From positions 31,595,690 to 31,659,689 of the forward strand of contig NC_067129.1 in the NCBI RefSeq assembly GCF_021347895.1: 64,000 bases of DNA, given 5' to 3'. A program made the position numbers and the translations under genes. The stretch is from Acanthochromis polyacanthus. Lineage: Eukaryota; Chordata; Actinopteri; Pomacentridae. Shown in pieces: positions 21,412-31,663 of the stretch; positions within the stretch are counted from its first letter, which is position 1; each line of letters opens with the position of its first letter. The notes under the pieces were generated by a model, which did no database searches, had not been told where the DNA came from, and saw only the letters and a list, made by a program, of their open reading frames with translations.

Positions 21412-22215
21412 AGGGTAGAGACTGCGATTTGGTAGAGTTGGAGTTTCTACCAGTAGAGATTGCGATTGAAGTCTCTACCAGTAGAGATTGCGATTGGGGT
21501 CTCTACCAGTAGAGATTGCGATCGCAACCTCTACCAGTAGAATTGGAGTTTCTACCAGTAGAGATTGCGATTGGAGTCTCTACCAGTAGAAACTCCAATC
21601 CTACCAGTAGAGATTTGTCAGGGCTAAGGTTAGACTTTTAAGGTTAGGGTCAGGGGTCAGGGCAGGGGTCAGATTTAAAGGTCAGGGTTAGTTAAGGTTA
21701 GGGTCAGGGGGTCAGGGCAGGGGTCAGATTTAAAGTTCCATCTCTACTGGTAGGATTGGAGTTTCTACTAATAGAGATTACAATCACAAACTCCACTGGT
21801 AGAGACTAGAGAGTGACACGGGAGTGGATTTTCACTCCTGTCCCATCCCACTCCCACTGAAAAAAATCTTGTCCCGTCCCAATCCCGGGCCAGAGTAAAA
21901 AAAAATCCTGTCCCATCCCACTCCTGGTAAAATGGCTCCCACTCCCATCCCACTCTCGTTCAGAATGACTCCCACTTCTGTACCGCTCCCTTTTTTTCCC
22001 CCTTCCTCTAGTTTTTAGGCAATACAATGAATTTGATTTGATTTTCTCCCCGTTCTTTTTAGATTACTTTGTGTTCTGCAGTTTCATTTCAAAAGATATG
22101 GCAACAGGAACAGTTCATCTCTGGTAAAATTAGGAGCCATTTATTACCTCGGTCCAAACAAAAGTGCCTACCTTAGTGTAATAAACCCAAACATATGAAG
22201 CTTCATTTTGCTTAT

Positions 22216-22476
22216 TTATTGAGCAATTGTTCCCTTTGAATGAATGAATAGACCACTCGTCCCTGACTCACTGCTGTACTTAACTATGGTTAAACACGTT
22301 TTGCAAGCGGCATACGGCGTGTTAACGCCGTCACACTCGACTCTCGTGAAGCTGAGCAATATTTCCGACTTCCTTGCCATTTCTGTCAGCTTAATGGATA
22401 GGTCCTTACTTGTTACTTTGCGTTGCGAATCAGTTTTTAGCACATCAGATTCTACACCAGTGTTAACTCCCTCCAT
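22216..22476 (-). pseudogene. BED zinc-finger fragment of a hAT transposase
   Basis: The 86-codon frame starts at 22476 and stops at 22216. Residues 43-80 follow the BED finger plan: Phe43 in the LSFTRV segment, Cys58 and Cys61 in CKTC, then the TSGL segment and His79 in FIHSKG. BED fingers lie at the N-terminus of many hAT transposases and bind transposon ends. The last metal ligand is missing because a stop follows seven residues after His79, and no catalytic RNase H-like domain follows within the element. It is therefore a broken remnant. The first 30 or so residues show no known motif. Confidence 0.7.
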
Positions 22477-22587
22477 TGCTGTTCTTCTTCTTTTGAATTA
22501 CGGCGGAGAGCAGCGGCCGGAAGCACTGGCTTCTGGGCCGTGTAGTTCTTTTCACTTCCATTACAGTGTAGGCTTATTGGCAAAAAA

Positions 22588-22606
22588 ACTACAAAATGGC
22601 GGCGCA
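22588..22606 (+). promoter_or_regulatory. YY1-like motif in the hAT 5' region
   Basis: ACAAAATGGCGGCG matches the core of YY1 sites (AANATGGCGGC). It lies upstream of the BED fragment relative to that fragment's minus-strand direction, where a transposase promoter would be expected. A similar AATGGCGGCG string lies inside the unrelated MITE at 27927-28420. This is a sequence match only. Confidence 0.35.
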
Positions 22607-22818
22607 TGTCATAAATTATATTTTGTCTTATTGATTGGGTCCCGCTCCCGTCTGCTCCCGTTACATTTTTAACCTGTACCGTCCCAATCACATGATCAAT
22701 AGTAAAGCTGACTCCCATCCCGCGGGAATCCCACGGGAATGTCAGTCTCTAGTAGAGACTCCAATCGCAATCTCTACTGGTAGAAACTCCAACTCTACCA
22801 AATTGCAGTCTCTACCCT

Positions 22819-22821
<3 letters not shown>

Positions 22822-22899
<78 letters not shown>

Positions 22900-22900
22900 T
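22822..22900. repeat. (AT)n(CA)n microsatellite, right flank of nested transposon
   Basis: About 56 bp of alternating AT is followed by about 22 bp of CA. It starts exactly at the right terminus of the inverted-repeat element. Confidence 0.95.
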
Positions 22901-24440
22901 TACAGGACCTTTCTGAGGCCTCAATACCATTTTTTTTTTTAAATTTCCCATTTGTTCCCACTTTTAAAGGTGCTACATTGCTAAAACTGTTCAGAAACGG
23001 CTTAAGAAACCCAACCTAGAGCTTGAGGTGTTCATCAAACATACAACCTGCTGGCTGAGCTGTTCTGGAGGTATGAAGTGGACCGACACAGCATATAATG
23101 TTCATAAAAGTGTAGAATAAAACGATGACACAGGATATTTATGTGCAGTGATACGGAGCTCATCTCTGGTCGGTAAATCTGTTCAAGTTACGTAATTAGA
23201 GGTGAAGATTTGCTGCAGCGAGCATTTTTCTGTTGACACTCTGCTGACGAGCTGTTTGCACTCCGTAATATCTGGATTTATATTATTATTTCATTAAGAA
23301 ATGCTTCTGTCATGTCGTGTTTTGTCACATATTTTCAGAGGGATCCCAGGAAGAAAAGCTCCTGTCAAGCGGCGACTAATGGGGGATAAAAAAAGAAAAA
23401 GAAAAAAAGTTATGTAATTAAAAGTTATAAATAAGCTGAGAGCTGTAATCAGTGTCTGTTTGCTGAGATCACAACATGAGTGACGGACTAATTAATGCCT
23501 GCAACCTGCACTTAACCTGAAAATGAAATCTGAGCAGCAGCAGAACATTAACCCTCAGAGTTCCTCCTGATATCTCCACATCAGATCCAGCACATGCTTT
23601 CGTCTGATTATTATTATCATATTACTGTTGGAAATGTCCACACCCTCCGCTTTCACTGGAATTCAGCGAACTTCAAAGAGCCTCAGATTTAATCTTCACT
23701 GATAAGTTTCCACCCAAACACTGAGGCAGGAGGTTCGGCCTCTGACATCTGAGCACGAGAAGGCTTCAGAGCTTTCCTTCAAAACAAACGAATAAAAGTT
23801 TCTTACCTGATTGGATCGAACAGCATCGCAGGCAGAGAGAAGACATGGAAGAGAAAACAGAGGGGAGGGATCAGTCTATTTACTGACAGTGTCTGCAGTG
23901 TGCATTATGTGGTTGATTTAACAACACTTGTGTATTTATTTTAAATAATTCACAGATTTTCAGCTTGAAGAGGGTTATTAACATCATTTGCTCAACCATC
24001 TTTGGATTTCTTAAAACTTTTTCAGCATAAACTATGGAAAACATTTTTAAAAACTGCAGTTGACCCATTTTTAGCACGATTTTTCTTACATTTCAATTTG
24101 AGGCTGTTGTTGTTAAATTTGAACAACAATATCTAAAGAATTTTTCAAGAAAAAATCCTGAAATGTTTATTGTTGTTTCTCACTGTCATTAATTCAGAAT
24201 CTGTAACATCAGACAAGTAGATAAAAAACATCTCTGACTACAGAGAAGAAAAAACTGAAAGAAAAGTCCCATCTTTGAACACAAATTAACTAAAAAATCA
24301 ATAATGTAGACGTCAGCTAGGGATATTTTCTGAACCACATGAAACTGCATGTCACAATAATACAAAACTAAACATACATAATACTCTTTAATGTGAAATA
24401 GTTGGTCAAAAAAAATTAAAAAAATATTTACTTTCATCAT
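22901..24440. other. Non-repetitive stretch
   Basis: About 1.5 kb without arrays, apart from an A/G-rich run near 23388-23408. The part 23150-23350 has balanced composition and could be conserved non-coding sequence, but nothing inside the window can show this. No exon is recognised. Confidence 0.5.
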
Positions 24441-25440
24441 CATACGGTAGCTTGTTTGACTACAGTCACAGTAAAACAACATAATGGCAATGCGAACATG
24501 CAGGCATTTATCAGGTGTGTTTTCATGAAATCTTGGTTTCCTGACACTGTGGGGTGAGTTTACCATCCTACTAGCAACTAAGCTAAGCTAACAAGCATGC
24601 TAACTGACCAGGAGCAAGTTCGTTAGCTTGGAAAACATATTTTCCCCCATATTTGTCACAAAAGCTAAAATACAAACATTTACCAGGTTTCCTCTGTAAA
24701 ATACCACATCAACTTGTTGGATTTTGATGAAATCTGGGTTTCCTGACACAACGGGATGAGCATACCATCCTAGCCAGCAACTGAGCTAAGCTAAGAAGCA
24801 TGCTAACTGACAATGAGTGAGTGTGTTAGCCCAGAAAACTTATTTTCCCTCATATTTGGCAAACAATTCAAAGATTCCAAAGAGTTAAGACCAAACAAAT
24901 GTGGTGAACGCTTGCTTGAGAGCTACAAGGGAGCTACTGGGTGAATTATTCATCCTGTTAGCAACTGTTAGCTAAGCTAACAAGCATGTTAACTGACCAG
25001 GACTAAGTTCGTTAGCTTGGAAAACATATTTTCTCCCATATTTGTCACAACTGCTAAAATGCAGATGTTTACCAGGTTTTTCTCTGTAAACTATCACATC
25101 TACTTGTTGGATTTTCATGGAATGTGGGTTTCCTGACTCAGTGGGATGAATTTACAATCCTGCTAGCTACTGAGCTAAGCTAACAAGCGTGTTACCTGAC
25201 CAGGAATGAGTTTGTTAGCTCAGAAAATTTATTTTCCCTGGCAAAGATCAGAGATTCCAACGGGTTAAAGCTAAAAAAAAATGTAGTGAATGTTTTCTCT
25301 AGAGCAAAAGGGCAAATTCAATATGTATGACTATACTGGGTGTACTTATCATCCTGCTAGCAACTGAGCTAAGCTAACAAGCATGTTAACTGACCAAGAG
25401 TCAGAGTCAGTATTTTTGTTGAATTTTTCATAACTGATTG
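24441..25440 (+). repeat. Satellite-like array (unit about 190 bp), left part
   Basis: The marker GAGCTAAGCTAACAAGCATG with its CTAGCAACT lead occurs near 24571, 24771, 24957, 25161 and 25354, so the unit is about 185 to 205 bp. Two alternating unit types are visible. One contains AATGCAGATGTTTACCAGGT and a CATCTACT..GTTGGATTTTCATG section. The other contains CAGAGATTCCAAAGGGTTAA. The true repeat is therefore about 390 bp. The marker is rich in palindromic words (AGCT, GCTAGC, GCATGC). Confidence 0.88.
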
Positions 25441-26690
25441 AGCAGGTTTTGATAAGTTGTGCCACATAAATAAAAAATATTGGCAAGTAATCCAAGTAGA
25501 ACGGGCTTCTGGGGTTTCAAAATGGTTCTAAATATGTAATATTAATGAGAAATAACAGTGTAGATTTCAGGCTTTTATCTTCAGCTGTTTCTGAGATATT
25601 GCCGTTCACATGTAGCATCAAACTTCAATTAAAAAAAACATGCAGAAAGAATGTTTAATCCAAGAAAGTATTTGATATAATAAGCTGTAATTGCACAGTT
25701 ATCTTTATAAATATCCATATTTTAAGTTATAAAAATCCCAAATAAATTAGAGAAGGAGTAACTGTTCCAAAAGTTTGATGATTTAAGGCGATACAGTCTG
25801 AAATCGACGAATTTCAGAATGAACTCTGGTCTGTGGAACACACTTCAGTATTTCTTCTAATTTAACCTTTTTTTCTTGTAATTACAAATAATTTTACAGT
25901 AATCCTTTAATGTTGATCCCCACTAAAGTGATTATTTGCTCAGGTACCCAAAAAACACTCCATTCATTAGTTGATTAATTATAAGAATTTTTCCTGCCAA
26001 CAACAGAGGCTGCAAAACAACAAGTAAAGTGAAATATAGTGGTGGATTTAGTGATTAATGATCAAGACTCAGCGTGGTGGCGTCAGCATTAAACATCTTT
26101 TACTTCAATGCAATGAATCAACAGAAAACAGCGTCACTGCAGAGTTGTGGGTTCGATTCCCAGCAGAGCACAGCTAAAGCTAAGCCTGTTTACTCGACAG
26201 TCACAGAAAATAAATAAGTGAATACGAGTTAAGATGAGCAGCACAGTCGTCGCTCTGACTTTCCTTTTTGTCGAGCAGCCAAGCAGCTTTATTATGCATT
26301 TCAGCGCTGGACGGCTCCTAAAGGAAATGTGGAAATAAGCTGCAGCGACTCCCAGAGTAACTGTGGGCGGATCATTTAGCAGCACAGCGGCCTGCTGAGT
26401 GGGAGGAACCGCTCCAAGATTACAATATCGCTCTTAAATCAGCCTTTTGTTCTGCTTATCCATGCGCCATGAGAGACTTACTGCAGGCTGGTATTAGCCC
26501 GATTCATCTCAAAACATTAGCTTCATTACTTTGACACATTAAATTTTCCTCTAATGTCACGTCCGCTGCACCAGGGAAGGAAAACTAGAGAGAAATGTTC
26601 CATAAACACTGGTTTAAGCCCTCAGACGGGTTGTGAGGAGGAAGGCACACAAACAGTTTCACTTAAACCCTGACATTTCCCTTCATAATC
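25441..26690. other. Interruption of the 190-bp array
   Basis: About 1.25 kb of mostly unique sequence. The part 25405-25530 (TATTTTTGTTGAATTTTT, then CACATAAATAAAAA and AATCCAAGTAGAACG) recurs at 27625-27725, so it belongs to a larger unit. A tRNA-like B box, GGTTCGATTCC, lies at 26149-26159 without a proper A box or cloverleaf. It is probably the relic of a repeat with a tRNA-derived head. Confidence 0.55.
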
Positions 26691-27926
26691 ATACTGTAGC
26701 TTGTTTGTCTGCAGTCACAGTAAAACACTATAATAGCAATGCTAACATGCAGACGTTTACCAGGTTTAGCTAGGTAAATTATAGAGAATTAACTCATTTA
26801 CTGGTTGAATTTCCAGGAAATCTGGGTCTCCTGACTCAGAGTCTATCGTCCTATTAGCAACTGAGCTAAGCTAACAAGCATGCTAACTGACCAGGACTGA
26901 GTTTGTTAGGTTGGGAAACATATTTTCCCCCATATTTGGCACAAATGCTGAAATGCAGTCATTTACTAGGTTTGTCTTAGTAAATTATCACATCTACTGG
27001 TTGGATTTTCAAGAAATCTGGGTTTCTGGCTTACCTTCCTGCTAGCAACTGTGTAAAGCTAATGAGAACTGACAATGAGTAACCTTGTTAGCTCAGAAAA
27101 CTTATTTTTCCTCACATTTGGAACAGAAATCAGAGATTCCAAAGGGTTAAAGTTAAGTAAATGTGGTGAACGTTTTCTCTCAAGCTTCAGAGAAAATATA
27201 TGACTATACGGGGCGAACTTATCACCCTGCTAGCAACTGTGCTAAGCTAACAAGCATGCTAACTAACCAAGTTTGTTAGCTCGGAAAACATAGTTTGCCC
27301 CTTATTTAGCACAAATGCTGAACTGCAGATGTTTACCAGATTTGTCTTCATGAATTATCACATCTACTGGTTGGATTTTCATGAAATCTGGGTTTCTGGC
27401 TTACCTTCCTGCTAGTAACTATGCAAAGCTAATGAGAACTGAAAATGAGAAAGTTTGTTAGCTCAGAAAACTTAATTTCCCTCATATTTGACACAGATAT
27501 CAGCGATTTCAAAGGGTTAAAGCCAAACACAAGGGAAATACAATATGTATGATTATACTGGGTGAACTTACAAGCTTGCTAGCAACTGGGCTAAGCTAAC
27601 AAGTGTACTAACTGACCATGAGTCAGAGTCAGTATTTTTGTTGAATTTTTTAGATGTTGTGCTACATAAATAAAAATAGTGGCAGATAATCCAAGTCGAA
27701 CAGACTTCTGGGGTTTCAAATCGTTCATATGGCTATACTGGGTGAACTTACCATCCTGCTAGCAACTGAGCTAAGCTAACAAGCATGTTAACTGACCATG
27801 AGTAAGTTTGTTAGCTCGGGAAACTTTTTTCCTCATTGCTGGCACATACTTGGTATGGGTTTTCATGATTCCCAAGGGTTGAAACCAAACAACATTTTCT
27901 CTAGAGCCGGAAACACAGTAAACTAA

Positions 27927-28420
27927 GGCCCCATCCACACGAAGACGAAACGAGGTCTAAACGCATAAGTTTCTTGCCGAATCTGCGTATCATCCACACG
28001 AAGACGGCATTTTGGGGGTGTGTAAACGATCATTTTTGAAAAAGGGTTCCAGAGTGGAAAGATTTTGAAACGCCGTTTACGCAGCTCCGTGTGTACGGGC
28101 GATCCGCTGCTTTTCAGAAACGCTTGCGTCATAGTTTCGTATCTTCATTGACACGCGGCCACGACAACAACAATGGCGGCGTACAGTGTAGCAAATGTGC
28201 TGATGAAGCTCTCTGTTTACAACTTTTGCCACAAGTGCGCATGCCCACAGTTTTTTTCTTCTGTTTGCATGTGTTTCCATGATATCGTTACAGCGCCCCT
28301 AGAGGATTCCATGCGTATCGAGTGCATTCGTGTAGACGCACACAATTTCTGAGATGCCTTCGTCTTTACGGCGATCGTTTCTGAAACTGTTCAGCGTTTC
28401 ATCTTCGTGTGGATGGGGCC
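27927..28420. mobile_element. PIF/Harbinger-like MITE, 494 bp
   Basis: Terminal inverted repeats begin GGCCCCATCCACACGAAGA and match over 26 bp with a single mismatch. They are flanked by TAA on both sides (27924-27926 and 28421-28423), the TWA-type 3-bp target duplication of PIF/Harbinger elements. A second internal copy of CATCCACACGAAGACG lies near 27990. No transposase is encoded. Target length and terminal GG favour Harbinger, but superfamily assignment from the ends alone is tentative. Confidence 0.82.
28168..28183 (+). promoter_or_regulatory. YY1-like motif inside the MITE
   Basis: ACAACAATGGCGGCG contains the ATGGCGGC core shared by YY1 sites. It may be the relic of the parental transposon promoter. 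No other support is available. Confidence 0.3.
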
Positions 28421-28660
28421 TAAGTCAATTAATCATTCTGCTATCAACTGAGCTATGCTTACACACATGCTACCTGACCATGAGTAAGTTTGTTAGCTTT
28501 AAAAACACAGATATCAGCGATTAAAACCAAAATTGTGGTGATCACACAACATTTTCCACAGAGGAAAACACTGCAGTAGCTATATTGGGTCAACTTATCC
28601 TGTTAGCAAGTGAACTAAGCTAACAAGCTTGCTACCTATAAATAAAGCATTTATGATGAC

Positions 28661-29890
28661 ACCTTGGTGAACTTATCCTCTACCAAAGAGTCCACTTCAC
28701 CATTTTGGTGTGTGAAAGTAGCAACAAACTGGAACCTTGGCTTGCCATAATTGCCAGACATTAAATTCCTGCAATTAAAAAGTTTCTACTGGTGTCCAAG
28801 TAGTCCAACTTAATGACTTTTCCTGACATTTTCATAAGTGCCACCATTTTATTTAAATATCTTGACCAGTACTGGATGAATTTTCATCAAAATGGTTATT
28901 TTAAAATGAATCACAATAACTTTGGCATTCCTTAACTCCGTCTCTAGACTCTGAACAAGTGAAAGCCAATGTTTTGCTGTTGTTCTTTAGTGGTTGTAAA
29001 GGTCCAACTGTTCTCCTACATGTATGAACAAACGGCACCTAAAACTCCCGCGGCAATCTGTACCCGTGAGTCTCTTGTGACCAGACTGTGTTTGTCACGG
29101 CTGCGACGTTTTCAACCTCCTTATCCAGGAGGACCAACATGCTCCATTTCATCAACATGCTGCTCCACATTCACACCTCCGAACTGCCATATGTGGACCC
29201 AATGTGCCAGTACGGACAGACTCGAGGCCAGCTGCCTTCGCACAGCCTGTCAGATCATTGTTCCAGAGATGTTCTACTGCACGACGGAACCAGAACCAGA
29301 ACATGCAGATCGATAGCTTCCTCTGCAATGAGACAAACTGTGTCTCCGGCGTCTGTTAGCGGAGAGAAATAATTCATCCCCGCTGAGGGAAGGAAAACCC
29401 TGGCTATTCCCTCAGCAGGACAAAGTACAGTAGATTAGAGCAGAGAGAGGCGGCGGCCAGAAAAGGAGAATGTGTGTCGAGATGCTTTTAGCTGGAAGAC
29501 TGAGTCAGACAAACGTCGGCCTGCTGGGACATCAGGGCCGATACGAGGAGGAGGGGATGCTCTCCTTTCGCTGTCAGCCTCTACAAAACCGATTCCTGCC
29601 CCACAGCTAATGGAAAAATAAGTATTTTTGTCTTATTGTAGATTAGAGGCTGCCGTCAGACTGAGCTTTGTGCCAGGACGCCACATGGGGTCCCAACATG
29701 CTGTTTTCCCTGCAGACAGATGGAGGCTAGCAGAGGACAGATCCTGTTTGTTTTCATATTTGTAATTGTTGACAGCGAGGAAGAGGAAGTCCGACGTGAC
29801 GAGATCCTGCAGCATCAACGCAGGAGGCATGTTGATGCTCTATGCAATAAAAAACAAGAGCCAAGTTTGGATATCGCCTTTGTATATAAC
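28661..29890. other. Non-repetitive stretch with one dispersed repeat copy
   Basis: The part 28675-28790 matches 21150-21265 imperfectly. The remainder, including a GC-balanced segment at 29050-29600, contains overlapping open frames of up to 115 codons (28969-29316 and 29088-29372). None resembles a known family and none has clear splice context, so I leave them uncalled. Confidence 0.5.
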
Positions 29891-29897
29891 CTACAAA

Positions 29898-29932
29898 CTA
29901 TTGGAGGTTGCATACAATACAACCTCCAATAG
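29898..29932. repeat. Perfect 13-bp stem hairpin
   Basis: CTATTGGAGGTTG (29898-29910), a 9-base loop CATACAATA, then CAACCTCCAATAG (29920-29932). The arms pair perfectly. The CCTCCAATA arm is repeated just after, near 29935, which suggests local slippage. There is no T-run or other terminator context. Confidence 0.85.
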
Positions 29933-29939
29933 ATACCTC

Positions 29940-30850
29940 CAATAAATAGATTTTTTGTTGTGTGGGTTCAAAAGCACAATAATAATGTCAGGAATCAGCT
30001 CATCTGTAGAAGCCTCTTGGATGAGAGGAGAAACATCTTCAAGAACCTCACAGAGAAGCTTTTAACTGAAGCTCATACTACTAATAATAACAAAAATAAC
30101 AATAAAATCTATCATCAAACCACACAAAATAGTTCCTTGAGGCAGTGTTTTGACCTGAAAAGGTTCTTCCACCATTGTAAAGGTGAGGAATCCCAAAGAT
30201 TCCTTGAGGTTCTTCGACTGGGAGTGTAGTAGTGATAGTAGTACTATCAGTAGTATAATTAGTATTAAAATGGATGTGGTAGGCCAGGAGGCATGTTGAT
30301 GCTATCTGCAAAACAGTACAAGGGACAAGTTGTTTGATCACTTTCCTTTAGAAACTAATAAGAAACTATTGTAGGTTCTACTTTATGGGCAACGACATCA
30401 GCAAATTCATCTTTTAAAGCAGGCATATTAGAATCTTGTCTGACTTTCTGTCAACAGATTTGTGAACAAATGGCTCCTAACAATAATCCCCATTTGCCTA
30501 AATGAGAGAAATAAATACATTTTTCTTATGTTTGGGTTCATAATGTCAGAAGTCAGCTCATCTAGTGAAGCCTCTTGAATGAGAGGTAAAAGATCTTCAA
30601 GAATCTAAAAGAGAAACTTTTTGCTGAATCTTGCAGGAATAATAAGAGTAATAATAATAAAATGGACCATGAAACCCCACAAATAGTTCCTTGAGGCAGC
30701 ATTTTGGGCTCAAAAGCTTCCTCCACAGCTGCAAAGGTAAGGACTACCAATTAGTTCATGGAGGTTCTTCTACTAGGAGTGTAGTAGTAACAGGAGCACA
30801 TAGAGTAACAGCAGTACTATTAGTAGTATAATTAGCATTGGAGTTGATGG
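29940..30850 (+). repeat. 510-bp-class direct repeats, copies 1 and 2
   Basis: Two diverged copies carry the same landmark order. First comes TTCATAATGTCAGAAGTCAG or a variant, then AAGCCTCTTGGATGAGAGG. CTTCAAGAA, AGTTCCTTGAGGCAG, AAAGGTGAGGA or AAAGGTAAGGA, TTGAGGTTCTTC and GGAGTGTAGTAG follow. The first copy starts near 29940 and the second near 30460. The family is unidentified. Confidence 0.75.
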
Positions 30851-31585
30851 CATGTTGTTGTCCTACTTTTTTATTCCGTTAGCAGCAATGTTAGCAACCG
30901 AGCCAGCAGGACAAGCAGCTGTATGTCGAGATGCCTTTCAGCTCTTTGACTGCGGCTCATTAAAACGAAATTTTCCTTCCTTTCATCGCAGAGGCTTCAT
31001 AATTAAATATTCAAGCTATGTGGCACTGAAAGCCTGACTGTCGCCGTCCTATTCATATTTTATTGCAGCAGGTCAAAACCTGAGACCACGGTGGGTTTTG
31101 CTTTTAATACATCCACTTCTACAGCCTCCCTTCCAGCGTATCTGAAAAATGCGGGGCGTGTTGAAAACCGACCAAGCAGAACCGTGCAGTGTAAACAAAG
31201 ATTGCAACATGCATTACTGTGGAGTTAACCAGCCACGAGCAGCTGCTGGCCGACTGCAAGGTGGATCTTTACAGCACATTTAAAGAGCATGTGGATGTGG
31301 TGAGTGTAAGTGCTCAGGGTGGTAAGTTACTGATCAGTCATTTTTACTGCCACAGCAGAGAAAAGCATCTCTTCTTCATGCACAGTAGGGTTTGTATCGC
31401 TGCGTTCTCTACGGGTCAGAAACACAACAAACCCAATGCCAAACCAATGCAAACCGTGTTGTATTTTTAAAAGCACAGCACTGTTCATTTTGATTTAATG
31501 TCTATTTGTGTATTGACAAGTACAGTATGTGCTACAATCCACACCATTAAATCCTATTTGTCAAACCCACACCCTCAGACAGATA
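30851..31585. other. Non-repetitive stretch between copies of the 510-bp family
   Basis: About 730 bp separates copy 2 from the later copies. Frames at 30852-31037 and 31219-31470 show no family resemblance. Around 31550-31570 the phrase TGTCAAACCCACACC begins a section that recurs near 32148. Confidence 0.5.
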
Positions 31586-31663
31586 CACCCCCTGTCAAAA
31601 GTTTTGAGATGGGTTCTAATTTATTTGAATGAGAAAGTGTCTCAAACCTTTTGACAGAGGGTG
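31586..31663. mobile_element. 78-bp mariner/Tc1-type MITE
   Basis: Terminal inverted repeats starting CACCCCCTGTCAAAAG pair over 24 bp with two mismatches. TA dinucleotides flank both ends (31584-31585 and 31664-31665), as expected for Tc1/mariner target sites. The loop contains AATTTATTTGAATGAGAAAG, which resembles short Tc1-like elements common in fish. It has no coding capacity. Confidence 0.82.

Larger units (their letters stand above)
21807..22751 (-). mobile_element. hAT-superfamily transposon, non-autonomous, 945 bp
   Basis: The left terminus TAGAGAGTGACA (21807-21818) and right terminus TGTCAGTCTCTA (22740-22751) are inverted repeats matching at 11 of 12 positions. They are flanked by perfect 8-bp direct repeats GTAGAGAC (21799-21806 and 22752-22759), the target duplication length of hAT elements. 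Both subterminal regions are rich in TCCCATCCCACTCC-type strings, possible transposase binding sites. A BED-finger fragment on the minus strand gives the element its orientation. At 945 bp it is too short for a full transposase. It sits inside the 28-bp repeat of the element at 21409-22821. Confidence 0.9.
21409..22821. mobile_element. Inverted-repeat (foldback-type) element in (AT)n, split by a hAT insertion
   Basis: The left end begins GTCAGGGTAGAGACTGC at 21409. The right end at 22752-22821 is its reverse complement over about 70 bp with two mismatches that I can see. Both ends abut AT microsatellites, so a TA-type target duplication cannot be told apart from the tract. The interior holds several 28-bp units (CTCTACCAGTAGAGATTGCG and onward), themselves nearly palindromic, and two copies of a segment with AGGTTAGGGTCAGG. 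Removing the internal hAT and one target duplication leaves an element of about 460 bp with no coding capacity. The family name is unknown to me. Confidence 0.8.
26691..28660 (+). repeat. Satellite-like array (unit about 190 bp), right part
   Basis: The CTAGCAACT..GCTAAGCTAAC marker recurs near 26850, 27040, 27228, 27410, 27577, 27756, 28438 and 28602. Units near 27040 and 27410 share a deviant marker (AAAGCTAATGAGAACTGA), which again shows two-unit periodicity. The gap from 27756 to 28438 is explained by a 494-bp transposon: subtracting it and one 3-bp target duplication restores a spacing of 185 bp. Confidence 0.88.

Noticed and set aside
21400..21620. CRISPR-like spaced repeats (28-bp units with CTCTACCAGTAGAG)
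   Set aside because: The units are contiguous without unique spacers, and the context is a fish transposon.
22244..22672. 142-codon plus-strand ORF inside the hAT element
   Set aside because: It overlaps the BED-finger frame on the opposite strand, which has real family motifs. The plus frame has none.
24571..25400. CRISPR-like regular spacing of the GCTAAGCTAAC marker
   Set aside because: The text between markers is itself repeated, so this is a satellite with units of about 190 bp, not repeat-spacer DNA.
26060..26170. tRNA gene suggested by the B-box GGTTCGATTCC at 26149
   Set aside because: There is no A box at the right distance and no acceptor or anticodon stem. It is probably a relic of a repeat with a tRNA-derived head.
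29050..29372. Possible coding exon in overlapping frames at 28969-29372
   Set aside because: Several frames are open at once, none with a domain or clear splice sites. A homology search would be needed and nothing in the sequence favours one frame.
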